A DNA stretch of 64,000 nucleotides from Methylobacterium sp. DB0501. Its GTDB lineage: Bacteria; Pseudomonadota; Alphaproteobacteria; Rhizobiales; Beijerinckiaceae. The DNA lies in contig NZ_JAAKGV010000011.1 of assembly GCF_011043735.1 (NCBI RefSeq), forward strand, positions 124,001 through 188,000, in the 5' to 3' direction. Both the position numbers and the translations under genes were made by a program. Shown here piece by piece: positions 8,507-17,664 of the stretch. The notes under the pieces are model-generated. The model worked only from the letters and a program-made list of their open reading frames with translations, did no database searches and was not told the origin of the DNA. Position 1 is the stretch's first letter. Each line of letters starts with the position of its first letter.

Positions 8507-9004
8507 CTACGCGATGCCACCTTGGGCCTGGGCCTCGGCGGCCTTCTGGCGGTAGAGGCCGACGAAATCGATCGGGTCGATGTAGAGCGGCGGGAAGCCG
8601 CCGTTGCGCACCGCGTCGGCGATGATCTGGCGGGCGAACGGGAACAGCAGTCGCGGGCACTCGATCATCACCGCCGGGTGCATCTGGTCCTGCGGGATGT
8701 TGCGCAGGCGGAAGATGCCCGCATAGGTCAGCTCGAACGCGAACAGCACCTCGGTGCCGATCTTGGCGTCGCCCTCGAGGCGCAGGTCGACCTCGAAATC
8801 CTCCTCGGCGAGCTGCTTGGCGTTGACGTTGACCTGGATGTTGATCTGGGGGCCCTGCTGCTGCGGCTGCAGCGAGCGCGGCGCATTCGGGTTTTCGAAG
8901 GAGAGATCCTTGGCGTATTGCGCCAGCGCGTTGAGGGTCGGAGTGAAGTCGTCGGGCTGCGCCGCGGCGCCACCGTTACCGTTCGGGACCGGGGAATCGG
9001 CCAT
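8507..9004 (-). CDS. secB: Protein-export chaperone SecB
   Basis: The 165-residue protein matches SecB along its whole length: QINIQVNVNAKQL, the acidic EEDFEVDLRLEGDA strand, VLFAFELTYAGIFRL, and the LLFPFARQIIADAVRNGGFPPLYIDP block that forms the peptide-binding groove region. SecB tetramers keep precursors unfolded and hand them to SecA. The Pro/Gln-rich patch around residue 45 is a local insertion. It is divergent from the Tim44-like gene, an order conserved in Alphaproteobacteria. Confidence 0.96.
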   Translation of the reverse strand: MADSPVPNGNGGAAAQPDDFTPTLNALAQYAKDLSFENPNAPRSLQPQQQGPQINIQVNVNAKQLAEEDFEVDLRLEGDAKIGTEVLFAFELTYAGIFRLRNIPQDQMHPAVMIECPRLLFPFARQIIADAVRNGGFPPLYIDPIDFVGLYRQKAAEAQAQGGIA

Positions 9005-9427
9005 GGCGGAGGGTTCCTTCGAGGGCTGGACGTAACGACGAACCGTCGCACGCTGGCGCGCAAATCGGCGCGCGCGACGGCGGCGTTGCGGCTATCATGC
9101 CCACACTGCGCGAACAAGCAGAGCCGTCAATCATCTCCCGCTTCCCTGACCCAGCGATATCCCACCCGGCGATATCCCTCCTCTGCCGAACGGCGGCCGC
9201 ACCGTGCGCCCGGGCCGGCGCGTCGTCGCGCGACGATGCCTGGACGACGATGGCTGGATACGGCGGGGTTCCAGCCCCATATCGTGGAGTGGGCCCGCGA
9301 TGCGGCGCCGGCCGGGCGCTTGCGTCGTCCCGGTCCCGGTGCCACAGCCGTCGCGGGTACCGGAGACGTCGCAAGCTGTGCCGGCGCGGTCAGGGATGCT
9401 CCGCGTAATGCCGCCACGATCGGATCG
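9005..9427. other. Divergent spacer of secB and the Tim44-like gene with a 10-bp direct repeat
   Basis: No gene is supported here. The sequence GCGATATCCC occurs twice, at 9154-9163 and 9169-9178, a 15-bp period that could place two protein sites on one face of the helix. GATATC is itself palindromic. The rest is GC-rich without clear signals. Confidence 0.45.
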
Positions 9428-10150
9428 ATGATGCAGGATTCCCTCGACCTTACGACCCTCATCTTCCTCGGGCTTGCGGTCTTCGTGATCTGGAAGCTGC
9501 GCTCGGTCCTCGGCCAGAAGACCGGGAACGAGCGGCCGCCGTTCAACCCGATGGCCCGGCGCGAGGAGCCGCCGGCAGCCTCCCGCGACGGCGACAACGT
9601 CGTGCGGCTGCCCGGTGCCGGGCCCGAGCGCGGCGCCGCCGCGCCGGTCGCCACCGCGGTGCCGCGCAACTGGAAGGGCGTGGTCGAGCCGAACTCGCCC
9701 GCCGCCCGCGGCCTCGACCTGATCCTGCAGCAGGAGCCGAACTTCGACCCCCGCGCCTTCACCGACGGCGCCAAGGTCGCCTACGAGACCATCGTGACCG
9801 CCTTCGCCAAGGGCGACCGCAAGACCCTCAAGACCCTGCTCTCGCGCGAGGTCGCGGACGGGTTCGAGCGGGCGATCCAGGGCCGCGAGCGCGCCGGCCA
9901 GACGGTCGAGACCACGTTCGTGTCGATCGACCGGGCTGAGATCGTCGGGGTTGACGTGCGCAACCGCGTCGCCCAGGTCACCGTGCGCTATCTCTCGAAG
10001 CTGATCACCGCCACCCGCGGGCCGCAAGGGCAGGTCGTCGACGGCAGCCCCGAGAAGGTCGTCGACGTGACCGACGTCTGGACCTTCGCCCGCACCCTCG
10101 GCAGCCGCGACCCCAACTGGCAGCTCGTCGCCACCGAAGCCGGGCAGTAA
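9428..10150 (+). CDS. Tim44-like domain protein (TimA-type)
   Basis: The 240-residue protein has an N-terminal membrane anchor (residues 6-24, LDLTTLIFLGLAVFVIWKLR), a low-complexity linker and a C-terminal Tim44/MBA1-like domain from about residue 95 (ARGLDLILQQEPNFDPRAF ... WTFARTLGSRDPNWQLVAT). In mitochondria Tim44 tethers the import motor. Bacterial homologues are inner-membrane proteins of unproven function that sit next to secB and mltA. Two adjacent ATGs (9428 and 9431) are possible starts. Confidence 0.88.
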   Translation: MMQDSLDLTTLIFLGLAVFVIWKLRSVLGQKTGNERPPFNPMARREEPPAASRDGDNVVRLPGAGPERGAAAPVATAVPRNWKGVVEPNSPAARGLDLILQQEPNFDPRAFTDGAKVAYETIVTAFAKGDRKTLKTLLSREVADGFERAIQGRERAGQTVETTFVSIDRAEIVGVDVRNRVAQVTVRYLSKLITATRGPQGQVVDGSPEKVVDVTDVWTFARTLGSRDPNWQLVATEAGQ

Positions 10151-10158
10151 CGGCAACA

Positions 10159-10183
10159 CCCGGCGGCTTGATCGGCCGCCGGG
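10159..10183 (+). terminator. GC hairpin after the Tim44-like gene
   Basis: A perfect 9-bp stem, CCCGGCGGC and GCCGCCGGG, with a 7-base loop, 8 bp behind the stop codon. There is no T-tract after it, so it may attenuate rather than stop transcription into mltA. Confidence 0.4.
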
Positions 10184-10273
10184 CATCGGAGACAATGGCG
10201 CGCCGCCGGGATCCGTGACCTGCGCGGCTCGACCCAATCGCTGAACCTTCCGGGGCCGGAGCCCATCAAGCCC

Positions 10274-11491
10274 ATGCCGCCGGCTCCCGGCCTCACTGTC
10301 CCCGCTCGCTGCCTCGCCGCCCTCCTGCTCGGCTGCGCCGCCGGCCCGTCCGGTGCCGCGCCCCTGAGAATCGGCGAGGCCATGCTCGAGCCCGTTCCGT
10401 TCTCCGCCCTGCCGGGCTTTGCCGAGGACGATCTCGCGGCCTCCCTGGCGACCTTCCGGGCGACCTGCGCGGCGCCCGCCGGCCCGGTCCTCGCCGAGGC
10501 CGCCATGGGTGCGCCGAGCCAGGATCTCGCGGCGCCTTGCGCCGCCGCCGCCGGCGTGGCGCCGGAGGGGGCCCGCGCCTTCTTCGAGCGGAATTTCGCC
10601 GCCTACCGCGTCCTGCGGCCGAACCGCGACGCGGTTCCCGAGCGCACGGCCGGCTTCCTCACCGGTTATTTCGAGCCCGAGCTCGACGGCTCACCGGTGC
10701 CGACGCCGGACTTCACCGTGCCGGCGCTCGCCCGCCCCGACGACCTCGTCTCCCTCGAACCCGGCGAGACCCGACCCGGTCTCGACCCGTCCTTGCGCGC
10801 CGCGCGCCAGGACGGCGACGGCTTCCGGCCCTACCCGGACCGGGCGGCGATCGAGGACGGGGCGCTCGGCTCCCGGGCCCGTCCCCTGGTCTGGCTGCGC
10901 GACGCCGTCGACCTCCTGGTGCTGCAGGTCCAGGGCTCCGGCCGGGTGCGCCTGACCGACGGCCGCTCGGTGCGCCTCGCCTATGACGGCCGCAACGGCC
11001 GGCCCTACACCTCGGTCGCCCGCCTGATCGTCACCGGCGGCCACCTGCCGCTCGAAGGTCTGACGCTTGCCCGCTGGACCGGCTGGCTGCGGACCCATCC
11101 CGATCTCGCCCGCGACCTCATCCGCCGCAACGCCTCCTACATCTTCTTTCGCCTCGACGACGGCACGCCCGCGGGCGTCGGCCCGAAGGGCGGGGCCGGC
11201 GTGCCGCTCACCGCCGGCCGCAGCCTCGCGGTCGACGCCTCGCTGTGGCGCTACGGGCTGCCGTTCTGGCTCGACGGATCGGTGCCGGAGCCGGAGGGCG
11301 GCAGCACGCCGTTCCGCCGCCTGGTGGTGGCGCAGGATACCGGCTCGGCGATCCTGGGCCCGGCCCGCGGCGACCTCTATCTCGGCACCGGCGCCCGGGC
11401 CGGCGCCGTGGCGGGCCTGCTGCGCGATCCCGCGCGCTTCGTCGTGCTGCTGCCGAAGCAGGGCAATTCCGGCGCAGGCGTCGCTCCGTGA
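10274..11491 (+). CDS. mltA: Membrane-bound lytic murein transglycosylase A
   Basis: The 405-residue periplasmic enzyme cleaves the MurNAc-GlcNAc bond of peptidoglycan to give 1,6-anhydroMurNAc. After a signal peptide (cleavage near GAAPL) come the MltA domain (FFERNFAAYRVL, GFLTGYFEPELDGS, WLRDAVDLLVLQVQGSGRV) and the C-terminal 3D domain (VVAQDTGSAILGPARGDLY) with the catalytic-type aspartates. There is a Cys in LLLGCAAG near the signal-peptide end, so a lipoprotein form is conceivable. The stop overlaps the smr GTG start. Confidence 0.93.
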   Translation: MPPAPGLTVPARCLAALLLGCAAGPSGAAPLRIGEAMLEPVPFSALPGFAEDDLAASLATFRATCAAPAGPVLAEAAMGAPSQDLAAPCAAAAGVAPEGARAFFERNFAAYRVLRPNRDAVPERTAGFLTGYFEPELDGSPVPTPDFTVPALARPDDLVSLEPGETRPGLDPSLRAARQDGDGFRPYPDRAAIEDGALGSRARPLVWLRDAVDLLVLQVQGSGRVRLTDGRSVRLAYDGRNGRPYTSVARLIVTGGHLPLEGLTLARWTGWLRTHPDLARDLIRRNASYIFFRLDDGTPAGVGPKGGAGVPLTAGRSLAVDASLWRYGLPFWLDGSVPEPEGGSTPFRRLVVAQDTGSAILGPARGDLYLGTGARAGAVAGLLRDPARFVVLLPKQGNSGAGVAP

Positions 11492-12111
11492 CCGAGCCGC
11501 GCCGTCCCCGAAGGTTGCGCCGGCTCTCCTCCGAGGAAAGCCGGCTCTGGGCCGAGATCTCCCGCCTGATCACCCCCTTGCGCGGGCGGGCGCCGACCCC
11601 CGTCGCGCCCTCCCCTCCCCCGGCACCGGAGCCCGCGCCGCCGAAACCGGCGGCGCGGCCGGCTCGCCCGGCGCCGCGCATCCCGGCGAAGAACGGCATT
11701 CCGAAGAGCGGCCTTCCACACAGCATCGCTCCGAAGAATCCCGCCCCGCCGCCCGCGCCCACCCTGCCGCCCCTCGCCCCCCTGGAGCGCCGGGTGCGCA
11801 CGAGCCTGCGCCGCGGCTCCCGCAGCGTCGACGCGGTGATCGACCTGCACGGGATGCGCCAGGCGGAGGCCCATGCCGCCCTGATCGGCTTCCTGCACCG
11901 CTCCCGGGCCTCCGGCCACGCGGTGGTGCTGGTCGTCACCGGCAAGGGGGCGGGAGGCGACGACCCTTACGCCGAGCGCGGCGTGCTGCGCCGCAGCGTG
12001 CCGCACTGGCTGCGCATGCCCGAGTTGCGCCCCCTGGTCGTCGGCTTCGAGGAGGCCGCGCATCATCACGGCGGCGGCGGTGCGCTCTACATTCGTCTCC
12101 GCCGGCGCTGA
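11488..12111 (+). CDS. Smr domain protein
   Basis: A 207-residue protein with a long Pro/Ala-rich disordered N-terminal half and a C-terminal Smr domain (VIDLHGMRQAEAHAAL, then VVLVVTGKG and PHWLRMPELRPLVVGF, ending LYIRLRRR). Smr domains are related to the MutS2 C terminus and are nucleases or nucleic-acid binders; several stand-alone members act on stalled ribosomes or mRNA. The GTG start at 11488 overlaps the mltA stop (GTGA), so the two are translationally coupled, as in many Alphaproteobacteria. Confidence 0.9.
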   Translation: MTEPRRPRRLRRLSSEESRLWAEISRLITPLRGRAPTPVAPSPPPAPEPAPPKPAARPARPAPRIPAKNGIPKSGLPHSIAPKNPAPPPAPTLPPLAPLERRVRTSLRRGSRSVDAVIDLHGMRQAEAHAALIGFLHRSRASGHAVVLVVTGKGAGGDDPYAERGVLRRSVPHWLRMPELRPLVVGFEEAAHHHGGGGALYIRLRRR

Positions 12112-12682
12112 CCGCCGCGAGTCGGGGTGTCGCACCGGTGATCGCGCCGTCGGCACCCGACCGGCGGGCCATTCGATGCATCACATCCTCTTCGCTCGTG
12201 CCGGATACTGCGCCGTACTGCAACGAGGGCCGGCGCCCAGTCCTGAATTGCTCCGTCCCGGCGGCGGGATTGATGATCATCGGTTGTATATTCGAGGCGG
12301 GATGTTCCAAATGTTAATGCAAGCCTGCGTTCCGGGCGCCGATAGTTCGACCGTGCCTTTGGGCGCGGCCGAAGCATCCGCGCCGGGTCCCGCCGTCACT
12401 TCCCCTGCCGCCGCGCCACGCCTCTCCCCACTTTTCCCCACCGGGGACTTGAGTCGACGACGAGGACCCGTTACATAAAGTCGTTCCCTCCTCCATCGTC
12501 ACGTCACGTCGCAGCCAGGGCCATCGGCTCCCCCTCGCGACCTCCGGGACATATCAGGCGACGACTTTGCGACCGGTGCCCGCTTCGGCCACCCCGTTGC
12601 TTCCGCTCACCGCCGCGCCGCGCGGCGGCCGGATCTTCCCGGACATGACGCTCCCCGCTTCGCCCCCGCACCCCGATATCCC
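12112..12682. other. 571-bp spacer before rho; possible origin-proximal control region
   Basis: No gene can be supported. The spacer holds two TCCCCA boxes 10 bp apart (12425-12430 and 12435-12440), like the weak DnaA W-boxes of Caulobacter, a GGGGA/TCCCC hairpin (12435-12447), a GAGTC methylation site (12451-12455) and short A/T patches (AAATGTTAATG near 12309, GTTACATAAAG near 12470). No consensus TTATCCACA DnaA box is present. It surely contains the rho promoter; an origin role is only a possibility. Confidence 0.4.
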
Positions 12683-13996
<1,314 letters not shown>

Positions 13997-14028
13997 CGCG
14001 GCCGACATTCGTCGATCTGCACGTTGCA

Positions 14029-14056
14029 CGGCGCCCCGAGAGGGGCGCCGTTTTTT
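14029..14056 (+). terminator. Intrinsic terminator of rho
   Basis: A perfect 9-bp stem (CGGCGCCCC at 14029-14037, GGGGCGCCG at 14042-14050) with GAGA loop is followed by TTTTTT at 14051-14056. A group II intron remnant begins directly after it. Confidence 0.93.
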
Positions 14057-15731
14057 GTTATGCGCCCAGCATGGCCGCGTTCTTGAAGGTGGAAGTCCCT
14101 CCGTGAGCTGGTCACGGCGAGCGAAGCGAAGCGCAACTGCGATTGGGTGACCGACCGTGGGGAGGAAGCGTGGAGCGCGCCTGCGGGCCGATCAACAAGA
14201 ACCGGATGGAAGGCGCTGCGGGGCAGGGCGAGCGGACAACAGACCGCGAAGCTCTCATGACCTAGGCGAAGCGGGTAGATCCGGCGGTCGTGCAGGGACG
14301 GGATGTGTTCGTGCCTCGGGAAATCTCGCCTTGCGCCTGAAAGGGCGACGGTGTCGAGCCGGAGCGAGAAGTCAACTGAGGTCGTAGTAGGGTGCGGTTT
14401 GCTCCCGAAGGACCGAACGAGGAGGAGTGGCCGCGGCCGTGACGATGCGGTCGGCAAGGCGTCGGAACCCCGCGCGAGCGGGGCGGTCGGAGCCGGTACG
14501 GGGTAACGCCTCGCGCGGTCCGGCCGCGACGAAGCCGACGGCCCGCGTTGCGCACCGGGTGCCACGGGGCCGGGCTGCTGGACGCGGCCCTGGCCCGCGA
14601 GGACGTTCAGCGCGCCTGGAGGTGGGTGAAGGCCAACAGGGGCGCGGCGGGGATCGACGGTCTGGACATCGCCCAGACGGCGGCCCTCCTGCGCACGGCG
14701 TGGCCGGCGATTCGAGATCAGGTGGTGTCGGGGACGTACCGTCCCCAGCCGGTGCGTTGGGGGGCGATCCCCAAGACGGGGGGTGGCGAGCGCGAGCTCG
14801 GCATCCCGACGGTGACGGATCGCCTGATCTAGCAGGCGCTGCAGCCGTTCCCGAACCCTGACTTCAGCGGAAGCGGATCGGGGATGCCGGCATGATCCGG
14901 CTGATCCGGGCGTACCTGGCGAGCGGGATCCTGGAGGATGGGCGTGGTGCAGGAGCGCGGCTCGGGGAGGCGGCAGGGCGGACCTCGGTCGCCGCTTCTG
15001 GCTAACGTGCTTTTGGACGAGGTGGACCGAGAGTTGGTGCGGCGCGGCCATCACTTCGTGCGCGGTGCGGACGACGTGACGGTCTACGTGCGCAGCCGCA
15101 AGGCGGGGGCGCGGGTACTGGCTGAGATGCGGGGTCTGTTCGGCCGGCTGACAATGTCGCTGAACGAGACCAAGAGCGGGGTGCGCAGTGCGTTCGGCAG
15201 CACGATCCTGGGATTCACCTTCTGGGTTGGCTCCAGGGCAGCGTGGTTCAAGCGTCGGGTCGCATTGTCGTCGCTTGGCCGGTTAGCATCGGCTGCGGAA
15301 GCTGACGCGTCGCTCGGGCGGGCGCAAGCCTGCCGGCGGTGGATCGGTTGCGGACCTGCCTGCTGGGCTGGAAGGGCTACTACCGCCTGGCGCAGACGCC
15401 CAAGGTCTGGCGCGAGCTGGACGGGTGGGTGCGCCACCGGGTGCGAGCCATCCAGCTCAAGCAGTGGAAGCGTGGCTCGACCGTCTACCGGGCGCTGCTG
15501 GCCCTGGGTGCCAAGCTCGATGTCGCTCTACCGGTGACAGCCAACGGCCGCCGCTGCTGGTGGCGCAACAGCGAGATGGCGCTCAACGGCGTGCCGACCG
15601 TGGCTTGGATGGACAAGCTCGGCCCGACCCGCCTCGCCTGACCTAAACTCCTCGAACCGCCCGGGGCGGACCTGCATGCCGGGTGGTGCGGGACGGGGGA
15701 CAGTTCGAAAAGAACTACCCCCTATCCCGAT
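14057..15731 (+). mobile_element. Decayed group II intron (bacterial class C type) behind the rho terminator
   Basis: The element begins right after the T-tract of the rho terminator, the classic target of group IIC introns. The 5' part holds intron-like structured RNA (GAAGGTGGAAGTCCCTCCG near 14083; TCCCGAAGGACCGAACGAGG near 14403). A maturase remnant occupies 14548-15641. The 3' end shows a domain V-like stretch (15655-15695, around CCGGGGCGGACCTGCATGCC) and a domain VI-like hairpin (GGGGGACAGTTC...GAACTACCCCC, 15696-15722), ending near CCCGAT at 15731. The exact ends are approximate. The length, ~1.68 kb, is short for a full copy because the maturase has lost a segment. Confidence 0.82.
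14548..15641 (+). pseudogene. ltrA: Broken group II intron reverse transcriptase/maturase
   Basis: The N-terminal part reads AWRWVKANRGAAGIDGLD ... RPQPVRWGAIPKTGGGER and runs to GIPTVTDRLI, then a TAG at 14830 replaces the usual glutamine codon. About 70 codons of the catalytic core (FRPGRSAH to the DLEKFFD block) are missing around 14875. The next part (MIRLIRAYLASGI, then after a frameshift RSPLLANVLLDEVDRELVRRG) has GADD where YADD is expected. Another frameshift near 15300 leads to the maturase-specific domain (LLGWKGYYRLAQTPKVWREL) in a third frame from 15339. It cannot make an active protein. Confidence 0.92.
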
Positions 15732-16263
15732 TAGGGGTATGGCGTCGCCTGGCGCGTCGGCCTAGGTGACCGCCGTGCATTGAATGGCCAAGCCCGCAAG
15801 GCCTCCGTTCCCCGAAGCATAACCCGGTTCCGGGGTGGGCCCGATGCGCGTCGCGCGGGCGGCCTCCGGATGCTCCTGCCTTTTTGGGGAACTCTCCGCC
15901 GAGGCTCGTTGACGTCGGCATCCCGGGTGAGAACGCCGCTTGGACGGGTGTCGTGCGGCCGGTGCCGGACGACCCGTCTTGCTGCCAAGCGGAATCGCAC
16001 TCCTCAATCGTCATAGCCAAGTGTACCACCGCGCAATTCCAACTGAATGGACTCCTCCGAGCGACGTCGATCGATAGAGCCTGGTTTCACCCCCTCCTCG
16101 TCCAGCCGCCCCGAGGCCGCGCCGGCACTTCACGACCGGCCCAGTCGACATTCCCTGTTGCGTCCAAGGCAGCAGGTCGGCCGTCGCATCCTGTTCGGCA
16201 CCGCCGCCGGAACGTGCTAGCGACGTCGCCCCGACATCCCTCCGGCTGCGCTCTCCCGTTCCG
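15732..16263. other. Non-coding spacer between intron remnant and mnmE
   Basis: I see no gene in these 532 bp. Open frames crossing it lack codon bias and any known motif. The part next to mnmE probably carries its promoter. Confidence 0.45.
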
Positions 16264-17577
16264 ATGCACTCCCCCGATACCATCTTCGCCCCCGCCACCG
16301 GCTATGGCCGCACGGCCGTCGCGGTCTTGCGGATCAGCGGCCCGCAGGCCGGCCCTGCCCTCTCCGCTTTGATCGGGGCGCCGCTGCCGCCGGCACGGCG
16401 GCTGTCGTTGCGCACCCTGCGCGAGCCGAGTACCGGCGAGATGCTCGACCATGCCCTGGTCGCCTGGCTGCCCGGCCCTGCTACCGCCACCGGCGAGGAC
16501 ATGGCGGAACTGCATCTCCATGGCGGTCCAGCGGTGCGGGAAGCGGTGTTGCGCAGCTTGGGCCACAGGCCGGGCCTCGTGCTGGCAGAGCCTGGGGCCT
16601 TCACACGCCGCGCCTTTCTCCATGGCCGCATGGACCTGACCGCGGTCGAAGGCCTCGCCGACCTGATCGAGGCGGAAACGGAGGCGCAAAGGCGTCAGGC
16701 CGTGCGCCAGCTCGACGGTGCCCTCGGCCGCGCCGTCGAGGGATGGCGGGACGCCCTCCTCGACGTGCTCGCCGGAACGGAGGCTGCGCTCGATTTCTCG
16801 GATGAGGGTGATGTCGACGACGAGGCGCTCAGCGTTGCCGGCCATGCCGCGTCGGCACGGGTGCGCGACCAGATCCGCGTCGCCCTCGCCGATGGCCGGC
16901 GCGGCGAGCGCCTGCGGGACGGCTTCACGGTGGTGCTCGCCGGTGCGCCCAATGCCGGCAAGTCGACCCTGCTCAACGCCCTCGTCCGACGCGACGCGGC
17001 GATCGTCTCGGAGATCCCCGGGACGACGCGTGATGCGATCGAGGTGCGCTGCGATCTCGGCGGCCTGCCCGTCCTTCTGGTCGATACCGCGGGCCTGCGG
17101 GACAGTACCGACGTGGTGGAAGCGGAGGGTATGGCCCGCAGCCGCCGCCGCATGGATCAGGCCGACCTCGTCCTGTGGCTGTGCGAGCCCGGTGGCGGCC
17201 CGCCCCCTCCCCTGTCCGTCCCTCTTCTCACAGTCGCCACCAAGAGCGACCTTTCGGGTCCGGTCGGCGACGCAGACCTCGCCATCTCGGCAGCGGCCGG
17301 TATTGGCCTCGACCATCTCCTGGCCGAGATCGAACGGCACGCTGCGGCATCGCTCGGTGCCGGCGACGCGTTGATCACGCGCGAGCGGCAGCGCCTGGCG
17401 CTCGAACGCTGCGCTGGCCATCTCGACCGGGTCGTTGCTCAAGGTAGCCGCCTCCCGGCCGAACTCGTTGCGGAAGACCTGCGCCTCGCCGTTCGTGCCC
17501 TCGGTGAGGTCGCTGGTCGCGTCGGGGTCGAGGACATGCTGGATCGGCTCTTCTCAAGCTTCTGCATCGGCAAGTAG
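16264..17577 (+). CDS. mnmE: tRNA modification GTPase MnmE
   Basis: The 437-residue GTPase works with MnmG to place the aminomethyl or carboxymethylaminomethyl group on the wobble uridine of tRNAs. It has the N-terminal formyl-THF-binding domain (DTIFAPATGYGRTAVAVLRISG), a helical domain, the G domain with G1 GAPNAGKST (~226-234), G2/G3 IPGTTRD and DTAGLRD, and a short G4 TKSD. The C-terminal signature FCIGK with its cysteine is intact. It heads the mnmE-mnmG-rsmG-parA-parB row. Confidence 0.96.
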   Translation: MHSPDTIFAPATGYGRTAVAVLRISGPQAGPALSALIGAPLPPARRLSLRTLREPSTGEMLDHALVAWLPGPATATGEDMAELHLHGGPAVREAVLRSLGHRPGLVLAEPGAFTRRAFLHGRMDLTAVEGLADLIEAETEAQRRQAVRQLDGALGRAVEGWRDALLDVLAGTEAALDFSDEGDVDDEALSVAGHAASARVRDQIRVALADGRRGERLRDGFTVVLAGAPNAGKSTLLNALVRRDAAIVSEIPGTTRDAIEVRCDLGGLPVLLVDTAGLRDSTDVVEAEGMARSRRRMDQADLVLWLCEPGGGPPPPLSVPLLTVATKSDLSGPVGDADLAISAAAGIGLDHLLAEIERHAAASLGAGDALITRERQRLALERCAGHLDRVVAQGSRLPAELVAEDLRLAVRALGEVAGRVGVEDMLDRLFSSFCIGK

Positions 17578-17593
17578 GAGGCGCCTTGCGGGA

Positions 17594-17609
17594 GTTTTCA
17601 CGTGAAACG
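17594..17609. promoter_or_regulatory. parS-like ParB site between mnmE and mnmG
   Basis: GTTTTCACGTGAAACG contains the intact palindromic core TTTCACGTGAAA of the parS consensus TGTTTCACGTGAAACA, with mismatches only at the outer positions. It lies 17 bp after the mnmE stop. Confidence 0.75.
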
Positions 17610-17664
17610 TCGATCGGCTCGAACAGCCGATTGACGCCGGTGCGGGCTGCCGCCTAATCACCTC

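Noticed and set aside
12425..12455. A definite chromosome origin at the TCCCCA boxes
   Set aside because: No consensus DnaA boxes and no strongly A/T-rich unwinding region; kept only as a possibility.
12080..12478. 132-codon frame in the spacer before rho
   Set aside because: No ribosome site, composition unlike real genes, and overlap with the end of smr.
14427..14861. 144-codon frame inside the intron remnant
   Set aside because: Shifted frame of the maturase and of structured intron RNA.
15732..16263. Insertion sequence between the intron and mnmE
   Set aside because: No transposase fragment, terminal repeats or target duplication could be seen.
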